Assembly (NCBI GenBank): GCA_937873315.1
Contig: CALMQX010000034.1
Span: 235,002-299,001, forward strand
DNA from: an uncultured Nostocoides sp.
GTDB taxonomy: Bacteria; Actinomycetota; Actinomycetes; Actinomycetales; Dermatophilaceae
Length of the DNA stretch: 64,000 bases
Direction: 5' to 3'
The position numbers were made by a program, and so were the translations under genes. How positions within the stretch are numbered: position 1 is the first letter of the stretch; the number at the start of each line of letters is the position of its first letter. The notes below the pieces were generated by a model. The model saw only the letters and a program-made list of their open reading frames with translations. It did not search any database and was not told the DNA's origin. Shown piece after piece: positions 8,511-18,191 of the stretch.

Positions 8511-11090
8511 TCAGCGATCAGCGGGGACGATCATCAACCCGTTCTCCTGCGGGTCGACCTGCACCACGACAGATCCGCCATCACGCACATCACCGGCCAG
8601 CAGCATCCGGGCGAGTCGATCGCCGATCTCCCGCTGGACCAGCCGCTTGAGCGGTCGCGCCCCATACGCCGGGTCATAGCCCTCCAGCGCCAGCCAGGCT
8701 CGCGCCTCGTCGGTGAGCTCGACGGTGATCCGCCGATCGGCGAGCCGGGTCGCCAGCGCCCGCACCTGCAAATCGACGATCGTGGCGAGTTCCTCGCGGC
8801 TGAGCGGGTCGAAGATGACCACCTCGTCAAGCCGATTGAGGAACTCCGGCTTGAAGGCCGTCCGCACGCTCGCCATGACCGCCTCGCGCTTGGCGGACGC
8901 CTCCAACATCGGGTCGATGAGGAACTGGCTGCCGAGATTCGAGGTCATCACGAGGATGACATTGCGGAAATCGACCGTGCGCCCCTGGCCGTCGGTCAGC
9001 CGGCCGTCGTCGAGCACCTGAAGCAGGATATCGAAGGTCTCCGGGTGCGCCTTCTCGACCTCGTCGAGGAGCACCACGGAGTACGGCCGACGGCGCACAG
9101 CCTCGGTCAGTTGGCCGCCCTCTTCGTAGCCGACGTATCCGGGGGGCGCACCGACCAGCCGAGCGACCGAATGCCGCTCGGAGTACTCGCTCATGTCGAT
9201 GCGCACCATCGCGCGCTCGTCATCGAAGAGGAAGTCCGCCAGCGACTTCGCAAGCTCGGTCTTGCCGACACCCGTCGGCCCAAGGAAGAGGAAGGATCCG
9301 GTGGGTCGGTCGGGATCAGAAATGCCCGCACGACTACGCCGGACGGCATCGGACACGGCCCGGACGGCCTCGCCTTGGCCGATCAGACGGGCCCCGATGA
9401 TCGCCTCCATCGAGAGCAGCTTCTCGGTCTCGCCTTGCAGCAAGCGCCCGGCCGGAATGCCGGTCCAGGCGGAGATGACCTCGGCGATGTCATCGGCCCC
9501 GACGCGCTCCTTGACCATGAGATCTGTTGCTGCAGCGGCACTTTCGGCGGCCTGTGCGGCATATAGATCCTTCTCGACGGATGGAATCTCGCCATAGAGG
9601 ACCCGTGAGGCACCCTCATAGTCGCCCTCACGCTGCAGTCGGTCAGCGGTGGTGCGCAGGTCATCCAGACGCGCCTTGAGATCACCGACCTTGTTGAGCC
9701 CGGACTTCTCCGCATCCCAGCGCGCCGTCAGGGTGGTCAACTCCTCGGAGGCCTCTGCCAGGTCCGCCCGGAGACGGGCGAGCCGCTCCAGGGACGCCTC
9801 GTCGGTCTCCTTGGCCAGGTGCAATTCCTCCATCTTCATCCGGTCAACTGAGCGCTGCAGGACGTCGATCTCGACCGGGCTGGAGTCGATCTCCATGCGG
9901 AGCCGTGATGCGGCCTCGTCGACCAGGTCGATGGCTTTGTCCGGCAGTTGCCGCCCGCTGATGTATCGGTCCGAGAGGCTGGCCGCCGCGACCAGCGCTG
10001 CGTCCTCGATCTCAACCTTGTGGTGCGCCTCGTAGCGCTCCTTGAGGCCACGCAGGATGGCGATGGTGTCCTCGACGCTGGGCTCGCCGACAAAGACCTG
10101 TTGGAATCGCCGCTCGAGGGCGGGGTCCTTCTCGATGTGCTCACGGAACTCGTCCAAGGTGGTCGCGCCGACGAGCCGCAGCTCACCGCGCGCGAGCATG
10201 GGCTTGAGCATGTTGCCGGCATCCATCGCCGAGTCACCGGTCGCACCGGCCCCCACCACGGTGTGCAATTCGTCGATGAAGGTGACGACTTCGCCTTCGC
10301 TGGCCTTGATCTCCTCGAGCACGGACTTGAGCCGCTCCTCGAACTCTCCGCGGTACTTCGCACCGGCCACCATGGCCCCGAGGTCGAGACTGATCAGGCG
10401 CTTGCCGCGCAGACTCTCGGGCACATCGCCGTCCACCATCCGCTGAGCCAGCCCCTCGACGACCGCGGTCTTGCCGACGCCGGGCTCGCCGATGAGCACG
10501 GGGTTGTTCTTGGTGCGTCGCGAGAGCACCTGAATCACCCGCCGGATCTCGGAGTCGCGGCCGATCACTGGGTCGAGTTTGCCGTCCCGCGCGGCCTGAG
10601 TGAGGTCGGTGCCGTATGCCGCGAGCGCCTCGCCGGTATCTGCAGCCGTCTCGCTGGTGACCTTGCGACCCCCGCGCAGTCGATCGATGGCGGCCTCCAT
10701 ATCGGCAGCCCCCCGCTTCTCGACAGCGGCCAGGTGACCGGTCTCGGCCAGGGCGAGCATGAGCAGATCCAGGGCGAGGAAACTGTCACCCTTGGCCCGC
10801 ATGAGGGTGTCAGCCCGCTGGAGCACGGCCAAGGCCTCGCGCCCAAAGGTGGGGCTGGCGGCTGAGCCACTGGCTGTCGGGAGCGCGCGTAGCCGGGCAT
10901 CCGCCTGAGCGAGCACGTGCCCCGCGCCGGTCCCGGCCGCCTGCAGGAGGGCGTCGGCGAGTGCGGTGTCGAGTTGGATGGCCGTACTGGTCAGGTGGTC
11001 CGGGGTGATCTCTGGGTTCCCGGCGCTTTGTGCAGCCCGCTGGGCGAGCGCGAGCGCCTCGGCAACCTTGGTCGTGGGTTTGAGTTCCAT
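8511..11090 (-). CDS. clpB: ATP-dependent chaperone ClpB
   Basis: 859 residues, complete. It is the Hsp100 disaggregase that works with DnaK. Order: N-terminal Clp repeat domain, first AAA+ domain with Walker [14 protein letters not shown], coiled-coil middle domain, second AAA+ domain with [13 protein letters not shown] and sensor/arginine-finger sequences, and the D2-small domain ending near [13 protein letters not shown]. The start is ATG 11090. A perfect HAIR operator lies 60-84 bp upstream, so it should be HspR-repressed together with dnaK. Confidence 0.97.
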   Translation of the reverse strand: MELKPTTKVAEALALAQRAAQSAGNPEITPDHLTSTAIQLDTALADALLQAAGTGAGHVLAQADARLRALPTASGSAASPTFGREALAVLQRADTLMRAKGDSFLALDLLMLALAETGHLAAVEKRGAADMEAAIDRLRGGRKVTSETAADTGEALAAYGTDLTQAARDGKLDPVIGRDSEIRRVIQVLSRRTKNNPVLIGEPGVGKTAVVEGLAQRMVDGDVPESLRGKRLISLDLGAMVAGAKYRGEFEERLKSVLEEIKASEGEVVTFIDELHTVVGAGATGDSAMDAGNMLKPMLARGELRLVGATTLDEFREHIEKDPALERRFQQVFVGEPSVEDTIAILRGLKERYEAHHKVEIEDAALVAAASLSDRYISGRQLPDKAIDLVDEAASRLRMEIDSSPVEIDVLQRSVDRMKMEELHLAKETDEASLERLARLRADLAEASEELTTLTARWDAEKSGLNKVGDLKARLDDLRTTADRLQREGDYEGASRVLYGEIPSVEKDLYAAQAAESAAAATDLMVKERVGADDIAEVISAWTGIPAGRLLQGETEKLLSMEAIIGARLIGQGEAVRAVSDAVRRSRAGISDPDRPTGSFLFLGPTGVGKTELAKSLADFLFDDERAMVRIDMSEYSERHSVARLVGAPPGYVGYEEGGQLTEAVRRRPYSVVLLDEVEKAHPETFDILLQVLDDGRLTDGQGRTVDFRNVILVMTSNLGSQFLIDPMLEASAKREAVMASVRTAFKPEFLNRLDEVVIFDPLSREELATIVDLQVRALATRLADRRITVELTDEARAWLALEGYDPAYGARPLKRLVQREIGDRLARMLLAGDVRDGGSVVVQVDPQENGLMIVPADR

Positions 11091-11149
11091 GCTGATGGCA
11101 CACTCCTTGGCGTGTGAGGGTCACTGATCTACAGAGGCCAACTCGACCA

Positions 11150-11174
11150 AAGTTGAGTCTATTCCACTCAACTT
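11150..11174 (-). promoter_or_regulatory. HAIR operator (HspR site) of clpB
   Basis: AAGTTGAGT, a 7-bp spacer, then ACTCAACTT: a perfect inverted repeat with 9-bp arms, matching the HspR-associated inverted repeat (CTTGAGT-N7-ACTCAAG type). It lies upstream of clpB and downstream of nothing else; the TspO-like gene begins divergently at about 11228. Confidence 0.92.
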
Positions 11175-11227
11175 GGGACGGCGGTCCGGGCATTGACACC
11201 CAACCAGTCACCCATTGGGATGGCCCC

Positions 11228-12034
11228 GTGTCCACCCTTCGAATTGTCGACGACCGCACCCGTCAGGTGGTCGTCACGCTCTCCATGGGGGTGGCCCTGC
11301 TGGGTAGTCTGCTCGGCGTCGGAGCTCTCGGTGAGCCGCGGGTCCAAGAGGCGGCCGGGGGCCGACTCGCCGCTGACGCCACCCTGATCGCGCCGGCGGT
11401 CCCGGCCTTCTCGATCTGGCCAGTGATCTATCTGGGGCTCGCGGCATACACCGTGTGGCAATGGCTGCCCGAGCAAACCACCGACGAGCGACATCGCCGG
11501 ATCGGCGGGTTGGCGGCGGGTTCCATGGTGCTCAATGCCCTCTGGCTCGTCGTGACCGGTCAAGGCTGGCTACGGGCGAGTCTGGTCGTGATGGCGGGCC
11601 TGCTCTGGATCCTTGGGAGTCTGGTCGTCCAGCTCGAGGAACGACCTTCCTTCGGCGGCGCGGAGACGATCATCACCGATGGCACCTTCGGGCTCTACCT
11701 GGGTTGGGTCTGCGTCGCGGCCTGCGCAAATGCCACGGCCACGCTGGTTGACCTCGGCCTCAACCCCGGCGGGTGGGCGGCCGAGGGCCTGGCCGCCGGG
11801 CTCCTGGCGGGCGCCGCCTGGATCGGCGTCTACCTCGCGCGCCGCTTGGGCGGCCGCTGGGCCGTATCGCTCGCCTTCGCGTGGGGATTGGTGTGGATCG
11901 CGGTCGGCAGGCTGGGCGGCGAACCCTCCTCGTTGCTGGTGGGAATCACAGCCATCGCGGGGGCCATTGCCATCTTGATCGCCACCATGAAGTACCGCCT
12001 GACCCTCGGCGGTGAGGACCAATTCGATACCTGA
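11228..12034 (+). CDS. TspO/MBR-like tryptophan-rich membrane protein
   Basis: 268 residues from GTG 11228; the frame extends to 11114 but that would run through the HAIR site. About seven hydrophobic segments are present, the first near residues 13-35. Sequence such as FSIWPVIYLGLAAYTVWQWLP and LNALWLVV resembles the TspO/MBR and YwiC-like families with Trp/aromatic-rich helices. A role in porphyrin or stress signalling is known for TspO, but this protein is longer than usual (TspO is about 160 residues) and its ligand cannot be read from sequence. It is divergent from clpB. Confidence 0.62.
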   Translation: MSTLRIVDDRTRQVVVTLSMGVALLGSLLGVGALGEPRVQEAAGGRLAADATLIAPAVPAFSIWPVIYLGLAAYTVWQWLPEQTTDERHRRIGGLAAGSMVLNALWLVVTGQGWLRASLVVMAGLLWILGSLVVQLEERPSFGGAETIITDGTFGLYLGWVCVAACANATATLVDLGLNPGGWAAEGLAAGLLAGAAWIGVYLARRLGGRWAVSLAFAWGLVWIAVGRLGGEPSSLLVGITAIAGAIAILIATMKYRLTLGGEDQFDT

Positions 12035-12096
12035 AGAGGATCGATTCGGTACCTGAACGAGACCCCGGTGTGACCTTAGCGGGCCACGCTGAGGCC

Positions 12097-13032
12097 ATGG
12101 AAACGACGATGCAGCACACAGTCGGGGTCCCTCAGCCAACGACTCGCCGTCGCATCCCTGGGGGGGCAGCGGTGGCCGCTGGCGCTCTCTGGGCCTTGGT
12201 CTGGTGGCGACACGTGGACCAATGGGCCAACCCGGAGCCCTTCATCTACCACCCCGATGGCCTGACGTTCGCCGCCCTCGGGACGGTGGTCGTGGGGCTG
12301 GTATTCCTCGTGGCTGCCCTCGCCCTGCGGCTACCTCAGGGCGCCTTGACCGTGCTCACCCTGGGCGTATTGGTGTGGGCGGCGGTTAGTCTCGCCAGAG
12401 CCGGGCTGGCACTGGCGACGTGGGCACCAGGGCCGGTGGGCTGTGCCGCAATTCTTGCGCTGGCGGGCGCCGCGGCGGGGAGTCTCACGCACCGACTGCT
12501 GCATTCTGGTGAATCGGTCCGAACGTGGGGTATAGCTGCGCTGGTCCTGACTTTGGCCGGCACTCTGATCCCAGGCTTAGAAGTGGTGCGGGCACGCGGA
12601 CAGATCACCGTGTTGCGGGCGAGCGAACGCTCCTTCGTTCTCCCCCAACCACCGGGATTTGTCGCCCGTTATGTTGGCCCCGACCTGCTCTACCCGTACC
12701 TGGAACTGACCCGCGGTAGCGGCGACACCATGGAGGAGGTCTTCATACTCTCCGACAAGCCGGCCGGCGGCGAGGTGTGCGCACCGCATCCGAGGTTCGC
12801 CCTGACGGGATGCCAGGCGGACGGCACGGGGTTCACGCTGACGGCCGACGGGAACGTCACTGTCGCGGAGATGCGTGGGACCACGCGACTGCTGGCGTAC
12901 TTCAGCTCGAGCGCCCTCAGCCCTGACACGGTGCGCTCCTGGCTCCGAGAAGCGCCCGTGGTCACCCCCAGCGAGTTGATCGATGCGACCTACGGTCAAA
13001 CGCAGGTCAGCGCGTCAGCGATCCGACCATAG
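12097..13032 (+). CDS. Membrane protein of unknown function
   Basis: About 311 residues from ATG 12097 (a GTG at 12070 is an alternative). Five predicted membrane helices fill residues about 20-165. They are followed by a soluble, presumably extracytoplasmic region of about 150 residues containing two cysteines (GEVCAPHPRFALTGCQ) that could form a disulfide. I recognise no family. It overlaps the end of hspR by 18 bp, tail to tail, and has no obvious link to heat shock. Confidence 0.7.
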   Translation: METTMQHTVGVPQPTTRRRIPGGAAVAAGALWALVWWRHVDQWANPEPFIYHPDGLTFAALGTVVVGLVFLVAALALRLPQGALTVLTLGVLVWAAVSLARAGLALATWAPGPVGCAAILALAGAAAGSLTHRLLHSGESVRTWGIAALVLTLAGTLIPGLEVVRARGQITVLRASERSFVLPQPPGFVARYVGPDLLYPYLELTRGSGDTMEEVFILSDKPAGGEVCAPHPRFALTGCQADGTGFTLTADGNVTVAEMRGTTRLLAYFSSSALSPDTVRSWLREAPVVTPSELIDATYGQTQVSASAIRP

Positions 13033-13464
13033 GACGAGCGCCTGCGAGCGCGTATGCCGTGGCCGCTCGCCCAGCCGCGCGGCATACACATCGCCGGTCG
13101 GGGAGACCGAGAAGACCCGAGAGACCTGATCACCACGGGAGCGGTCCCGGTCGGCAAGAAGCTCGGCGACCCGCGACCGGAGCGCACTGACTTCGTTCTC
13201 GAGTTCGAGGATGCGAGCGATGCCGGCCAAGGACACGCCCTCGTCCTGCGAGAGTCGCTGAATCTCACGCAACATGGAGACATCGCGCTGGCTGTATCGA
13301 CGCCCACCACCGCGGGTGCGGGAGGGCGTGACCAGGCCTAGCCGGTCGTATTGACGCAGCGTCTGCGCGTGCATGCCGGCCAACTCGGCTGCCACCGAGA
13401 TCACAAAGACCGGCAGCTCATCGTCCGTGCTCCCCGAGAAGCCGCCGAAGCTCACCCGGGCCAT
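13015..13464 (-). CDS. hspR: Heat-shock repressor HspR (MerR family)
   Basis: 149 residues. A MerR-type winged helix starts near residue 20 with VISVAAELAGMHAQTLRQYD and RLGLVTPSRT, then GGGRRYSQRDV, followed by a coiled coil. HspR represses the dnaK operon and clpB by binding HAIR sites with DnaK as co-repressor, as shown in Streptomyces and mycobacteria. It is the last gene of the dnaK operon, only 2 bp after dnaJ, so it is autoregulated through the dnaK promoter. Confidence 0.95.
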   Translation of the reverse strand: MARVSFGGFSGSTDDELPVFVISVAAELAGMHAQTLRQYDRLGLVTPSRTRGGGRRYSQRDVSMLREIQRLSQDEGVSLAGIARILELENEVSALRSRVAELLADRDRSRGDQVSRVFSVSPTGDVYAARLGERPRHTRSQALVLWSDR

Positions 13465-13466
13465 GG

Positions 13467-14492
13467 TCAGCTCCGCGCCTGTGTCATGAGCGCGGCCCGC
13501 GGGTCATCCCCTGCAGTCTCAGTGGCCAGGGTCTCGACGGCCGCCCTTGCTGCCTCCGAAAGCTCTTGTGGCACAACGACACTGACCTTGGCCAGCAGGT
13601 CACCGTGGGTGCCATCTTTGCGGCGGACACCGTGACCCTTGACCCGAAGCACCCGTCCGCTCGGCGTCCCGGGGGCGATCCGCACCTTGACGGTCCCGCG
13701 CTCGTGGAAGGTCGGCACCGCGACCGTGGCGCCCAATGCCGCCTCGCCGAAGGTCACGGGGAGGTCGACCGTGAGGTGGTCGCCATCACGCCCGAAGGCC
13801 GGGTGAGGGCTGACCGTCACGGTGAGGATCAGGTCGCCCGCGGGTCCGCCGAGATCGCCTGGCTCACCCTTGCCGCGGAGTCGGATCTTCTGTCCGTCCT
13901 TGACGCCGGCGGGGATCTTGGTGGTGACCCGGGCACCCTCAGGCGTGGAGAGGCTGACGGTGGAACCCTCGATGGCATCCCGGAAACTCAGCGTGGTCCG
14001 GGCCTGGACGTCACGCCCCGGCTGCGGCCCACGGCTCGCGCCGAACCCACCAAAGGGGTCGCCGCCACGGGCGCCAGCGGCGCCCGGCATGCCGCCACCG
14101 AACATCTGCGCCAGCAGGTCGTTGAGGTCCTGGTCGCCGCCACCGCCAGTGGAGTACCGCACACGTTGGCCGCCACCGCCACCGCCGAACGCGCTGAAGA
14201 TGTCCTCGAAGCCGCCGCCACCGCCAGGGCCACCGGCCCGGAAGCGAGCGCCGCCACCGGCCATGGACCGGATGGCGTCGTACTCGTCGCGCTGCTTGGC
14301 ATCGGAGAGCACCGCGTGGGCCTCACCGATGTCCTTAAACCGCTGCTCGGCAGCGGCATCCCCGGGGTTCTTGTCCGGGTGGTACTGCCGAGCGAGTTTG
14401 CGATAGGCCTTCTTGATGGCCGCGTCGTCAGCGTCTTTGGAGACGCCGAGAATGGCGTAGAAGTCTTTCTCGAACCAGTCTTGGCTCGCCAT
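13467..14492 (-). CDS. dnaJ: DnaJ/CbpA-type co-chaperone without zinc finger
   Basis: 341 residues. A J domain with the HPD motif (YHPDKNP) occupies about 1-75; then comes a Gly/Phe-rich linker with runs of glycine, and a C-terminal substrate-binding DnaJ_C domain. No CxxCxGxG zinc-binding repeats are present, so it is a type II (CbpA-like) J protein, unlike the zinc-finger DnaJ1 of mycobacteria and streptomycetes encoded at the same operon position. It stimulates DnaK ATPase. Confidence 0.93.
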   Translation of the reverse strand: MASQDWFEKDFYAILGVSKDADDAAIKKAYRKLARQYHPDKNPGDAAAEQRFKDIGEAHAVLSDAKQRDEYDAIRSMAGGGARFRAGGPGGGGGFEDIFSAFGGGGGGQRVRYSTGGGGDQDLNDLLAQMFGGGMPGAAGARGGDPFGGFGASRGPQPGRDVQARTTLSFRDAIEGSTVSLSTPEGARVTTKIPAGVKDGQKIRLRGKGEPGDLGGPAGDLILTVTVSPHPAFGRDGDHLTVDLPVTFGEAALGATVAVPTFHERGTVKVRIAPGTPSGRVLRVKGHGVRRKDGTHGDLLAKVSVVVPQELSEAARAAVETLATETAGDDPRAALMTQARS

Positions 14493-14536
14493 ACTGGGCG
14501 CCTCCTCTCAGGGGTGCAATGGGTGTGGATTCCTGA

Positions 14537-15127
14537 TCATGCCGGGTCAGCAACGGCAACGCGGGCCGGACGGAGCACGGCCTCGCCAGCCCGGTATCCG
14601 GGCTGGAGCACCATGACCACCGTGGTGCCCTCGGCGCCATCCAGGGCCGGGTCCTCGGCCGGCCAGGCCTGGTGCATGAGGGCCTCGTGCTGCATCGGGT
14701 CAAAGGCTTCGCCCTTGTCGCCGAAGCGGGCCAAGCCGAACTTGGTCAGCGTCGACTCGAGCTTGTCGGCAATGGCCGCGAAGGGTCCGTCGACCAGATC
14801 GCCATGCTCCCGAGCGGCGTGGATGTCGTCGAGCACCGGGAGCAGGGACTCCAGGACATCGCGAACAGCCCTCTCCTGCATGAGCGCTCGGTCACGGTCG
14901 ACTCGACGCTTGTAGTTGACGTATTCCGCCTGGAGACGCTGCAGGTCCTCGAGCCGCTCGGCCGCCAAGGCGGTGTCGGGGTGGGTGGCCCCGGACGCAT
15001 CCGGGGCCACCTCGCCATCCACAACCTGTGCCTCGTCGTTCACGGCCTCGGTGTTGATCACGTCATCCGCGATCTCCGTAGCGGTCTCGTCGCTCGAGTC
15101 CGCGGGCGGCATACCGGAGTCGGTCAC
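14537..15127 (-). CDS. grpE: Nucleotide exchange factor GrpE
   Basis: 196 residues. It has an acidic disordered N-terminus of about 55 residues, then a coiled coil containing [20 protein letters not shown] and the C-terminal beta domain with [13 protein letters not shown] and [20 protein letters not shown]. GrpE exchanges ADP on DnaK. The GTG start overlaps the dnaK stop by 4 bp. Confidence 0.96.
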   Translation of the reverse strand: MTDSGMPPADSSDETATEIADDVINTEAVNDEAQVVDGEVAPDASGATHPDTALAAERLEDLQRLQAEYVNYKRRVDRDRALMQERAVRDVLESLLPVLDDIHAAREHGDLVDGPFAAIADKLESTLTKFGLARFGDKGEAFDPMQHEALMHQAWPAEDPALDGAEGTTVVMVLQPGYRAGEAVLRPARVAVADPA

Positions 15128-17013
15128 TTGGTGTCCTCGTCGTCCTCGACAACCTCAGCGTCCACGACATCCTCATCGCCCGGCTTGGACTCACCGGGGG
15201 TGGAGTCGTCCATGCCCGGAACGTCACCGGACTCGCCCTGCTCGGCCGCCGCGGCATACATCGCCGCGCCCATCTTCTGGGAGGCCTCGTTGAGGGTGTT
15301 GACCTTGGCGGTGATGTCCTCGGTGGAGGCGCTGGAGTCGGCCTTAATGGCCTCCTTGAGGTCGGCCAGGGCAGCGTCAACCGGCTCGCGGTCGGCAGCG
15401 GGCACCTTGTCACCGGACTCGGCCAGGAACTTCTCGGTCGAGAAGACCAGCGACTCACCAAGGTTGCGAGCCTCGGTCTCCTCGCGGCGCTTCTTGTCCT
15501 CCTCGGCGTGTGCCTCGGCGTCCTTGACCATGCGGTCGATCTCCTCCTTGGAGAGCGCCGAGCCGCCGGAGATGGTGATCTTCTGCTCCTTGCCGGTGCC
15601 GCGGTCCTTCGCCGTCACGTGGACGATGCCATTGGCGTCGATGTCGAAGGTCACCTCGATCTGCGGCACGCCACGCGGGGCGGGGGCGATGCCGGAGAGC
15701 TCGAAGGTGCCCAGCGGCTTGTTCTGCTGCGCCATCTCGCGCTCACCCTGGAAGACCTGAATCAGCACGCTCGGCTGGTTGTCCTCAGCGGTCGAGAACA
15801 CCTCGGAACGCTTGGTCGGGATCGCGGTGTTGCGCTCGATGAGCTTGGTGAACAGACCACCCTTGGTCTCGATGCCCAGGCTGAGCGGCGTGACGTCAAT
15901 GAGCAGGACGTCCTTGCGCTCGCCCTTGAGGACACCGGCCTGCAGGCTGGCGCCCAGGGCAACGACCTCGTCCGGGTTGACACCCTTGTTGGGCTCCTTG
16001 CCGCCGGTGAGCTTCTTGACCAGCTCGGAGACGGCCGGCATACGGGTGGAACCGCCCACGAGGACGACGTGGTCGATGTCGCCGACGGAGATGCCAGCGT
16101 CCTTGATCACGTTGTTGAAGGGCTGCACGCAGCGGTCCAGGAGGTCCTTGGTCATCTGCTCGAACTGGGCGCGGGTGAGCGTCTCGTCGAGGTGGATGGG
16201 GCCGTTCTCGGACATCGAGAGGTACTGCATGGAGATCGTCGTGCTGGACGCGCTGGAGAGCTCCTTCTTGGCCTGCTCCGCCGCGTCGCGCAGACGCTGC
16301 ATGGCGATCTTGTCCTTGGACAGGTCGACACCAGTGGTGTTCTTGACCGTGGTGAGCAGGTGGTTGACGACCCGCTCGTCCCAGTCGTCGCCACCGAGCT
16401 GGTTGTCACCGCTGGTCGCGCGCACCTGAATGGTCGCGAAGCCGTCCTCGGGGTCCTTGCCGACCTCGAGCAGGGAGACATCGAAGGTGCCACCACCGAG
16501 GTCGAAGACGAGGATGAGCTCGTCCTCCTTGCCCTTGTCCAGGCCGTAGGCCAGGGCCGCAGCGGTCGGCTCGTTGACGATGCGCAGGACGTTCAGCCCC
16601 GCGATCTCACCGGCCTCCTTGGTCGCCTGACGCTCGTGGTCGTCGAAGTACGCGGGGACGGTGATGACCGCGTCGGTCACCGTCTCACCGAGGTAGGCCT
16701 CGGCGTCGCGCTTGAGCTTCTGGAGGATGCGGGCGCTGATCTCCTGGGGGGTGTAACGCTTGCCGTCGACGTCATCGGACTTCCAGTCGGTGCCCATGTG
16801 GCGCTTGACCGAGCGGATGGTCCGGTCGGCATTGGTCACGGCCTGGCGCTTGGCGATCTCGCCGACGAGGACCTCACCGCCCTTGCTGAAGGCGACGACG
16901 GAGGGGGTGGTGCGTCCGCCTTCGGCGTTCGCGATGATCGTGGGTTCGCCACCCTCGAGGACGGCGACAGCTGAGTTGGTGGTGCCGAGGTCGATACCGA
17001 CTGCACGTGCCAT
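15124..17013 (-). CDS. dnaK: Molecular chaperone DnaK (Hsp70)
   Basis: 629 residues, complete. The ATPase domain begins [13 protein letters not shown], with [15 protein letters not shown] and [13 protein letters not shown] further on; the substrate domain contains [14 protein letters not shown] and the lid ends in an acidic tail ([15 protein letters not shown]). First gene of dnaK-grpE-dnaJ-hspR. Two HAIR-type operators lie just upstream. Confidence 0.98.
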   Translation of the reverse strand: MARAVGIDLGTTNSAVAVLEGGEPTIIANAEGGRTTPSVVAFSKGGEVLVGEIAKRQAVTNADRTIRSVKRHMGTDWKSDDVDGKRYTPQEISARILQKLKRDAEAYLGETVTDAVITVPAYFDDHERQATKEAGEIAGLNVLRIVNEPTAAALAYGLDKGKEDELILVFDLGGGTFDVSLLEVGKDPEDGFATIQVRATSGDNQLGGDDWDERVVNHLLTTVKNTTGVDLSKDKIAMQRLRDAAEQAKKELSSASSTTISMQYLSMSENGPIHLDETLTRAQFEQMTKDLLDRCVQPFNNVIKDAGISVGDIDHVVLVGGSTRMPAVSELVKKLTGGKEPNKGVNPDEVVALGASLQAGVLKGERKDVLLIDVTPLSLGIETKGGLFTKLIERNTAIPTKRSEVFSTAEDNQPSVLIQVFQGEREMAQQNKPLGTFELSGIAPAPRGVPQIEVTFDIDANGIVHVTAKDRGTGKEQKITISGGSALSKEEIDRMVKDAEAHAEEDKKRREETEARNLGESLVFSTEKFLAESGDKVPAADREPVDAALADLKEAIKADSSASTEDITAKVNTLNEASQKMGAAMYAAAAEQGESGDVPGMDDSTPGESKPGDEDVVDAEVVEDDEDTK

Positions 17014-17037
17014 TGTTCGTGGTTCTCCTTGGTGAGA

Positions 17038-17058
17038 GTTGAGTGTTCTTGGCTCAAG
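17038..17058 (-). promoter_or_regulatory. HAIR-like operator, proximal to dnaK
   Basis: GTTGAGT, 7-bp spacer, GCTCAAG: one imperfect HAIR site, ending 25 bp before the dnaK ATG. The spacer length is the canonical 7. Confidence 0.85.
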
Positions 17059-17100
17059 TTAGAACGAGGGGTATGCCGTGTGCAACTCCTGCGCGCCAAA

Positions 17101-17121
17101 CTTGCGTCTGGTTGGCTCAAC
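17101..17121 (-). promoter_or_regulatory. HAIR-like operator, distal to dnaK
   Basis: CTTGCGT, 7-bp spacer, GCTCAAC: a weaker second HAIR-type site. It starts 63 bp from the first one, about six helical turns, which puts both on the same DNA face. Confidence 0.65.
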
Positions 17122-17303
17122 TCTCAAGGTCGCGGGGATGTTCCCGGGGCGTGACATTCGGTCGGCACAGGCTCCGCGAGGGGGTGTACACCGGCAAACG
17201 AGCCGGGCCCGCCCCGCCCTCAAGATGGGGACGATCGGCCCCAAGTCACTGCGCGAAAGGGGCATTCGAGCGCGACCCCGCCCGAGATTGGCGACCCTGC
17301 CGA

Positions 17304-17540
17304 ATGCCTACCTACCCGAGCACCGGCACCGGCGCTCTGGCCGCGCGACGACAGGTTGGCTCAGGGTGGTCGATCAAGACGTCGATCCTCGCTGCTGAAG
17401 ACGTCAATCTGGACGGCTGTGCCGAACTCTTGGCTCGCGATACGGCCGGCTACCTGTGGCTGTACCCGGGCGCCTGCAATGGCGGATTCAAGCCGAGGGT
17501 TCGGATCGGTTCGGGCTGGCAGCAGTTCACCGGGTTGACC
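17304..17540 (+). pseudogene. Relic of an FG-GAP/VCBS-repeat secreted protein
   Basis: A stretch of about 79 codons reads as one and a half FG-GAP-type repeats: ARRQVGSGWSIKTSILAAED, VNLDGCAELLARDTAGYLWL, then a second RIGSGWQQFTG. The pattern of IGSGW, DVNxDG and LLARDTAGxLWLYPG is that of bacterial extracellular FG-GAP/VCBS proteins. There is no signal sequence or start consistent with a full gene, and the frame decays on both sides, so it is a remnant. The rest of the gap (17122-17604) has nothing else that I recognise. Confidence 0.7.
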
Positions 17541-17604
17541 ATGCGTGGGCCGATGCTGGGCGGCCTGACCATCGTGAATCCGCTGAGCACCCGAATGCAG
17601 CGAC

Positions 17605-18027
17605 CTAGTGACAGACCACGCAGTGTTCGGCCGTGGTGTTCTCGCGCCAGGCGCGTTCGGTGATCTGGCGCAACACGTCCACGTCCACGTCGGCCAACGT
17701 CGTGATGTAGAGGCAGACGCGCCCAGTCGAGTGCTTGCCGAGCCGCGCTAGCAATAGGTCACTCGCGGCGTCCTCGGTCAACACGTAGAGCACCAGCTTC
17801 GCCGCCCGGGGCGAAAAGGAGATTGCGGGCATATCGCCTTCTCGCCCACTGGCATACCGGTAATGCAGATGCCCAAACCCGATGATGGACGGCCCCCACA
17901 TCACCGCCGGTTGCCCGGAAACCTCACTCATCAGCCCCACGAGCGACTCGGCATCGCCTCGACGCACGGGGTTGGTGACACTGTCGAGGAAGTCGCTGAC
18001 GGGGCGGCCGGTGGGCAGCGTCGGCAT
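17605..18027 (-). CDS. DUF1801 (YdhG-like) protein
   Basis: 140 residues from ATG 18027. The diagnostic block is MWGPSIIGFGHLHYRYASGR with a downstream ISFSPRAAKLVLYVL, as in DUF1801 proteins. A C-terminal CVVCH is a possible metal or redox site. The biochemical role of the family is unknown. It is a single gene. Confidence 0.82.
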   Translation of the reverse strand: MPTLPTGRPVSDFLDSVTNPVRRGDAESLVGLMSEVSGQPAVMWGPSIIGFGHLHYRYASGREGDMPAISFSPRAAKLVLYVLTEDAASDLLLARLGKHSTGRVCLYITTLADVDVDVLRQITERAWRENTTAEHCVVCH

Positions 18028-18191
18028 GCTCAAACCATCGCAGAACTCGCCCACGCTGTCATCGGCTGACCGGGTGGAATCCGCCCGCCGAGCACGGCGC
18101 GGGCCAACCGAGACCCCTTGATGCGAGACATTCGCATGGGAATCTCTGCGCGCCGTGCGGATGCGTGTTCAGATCTTGATGGAGGGGCCAC

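Noticed and set aside
15508..16974. 488-codon frame antisense to dnaK
   Set aside because: Mirror of the strongly biased dnaK codons; Val/Leu/Asp-rich with no domain.
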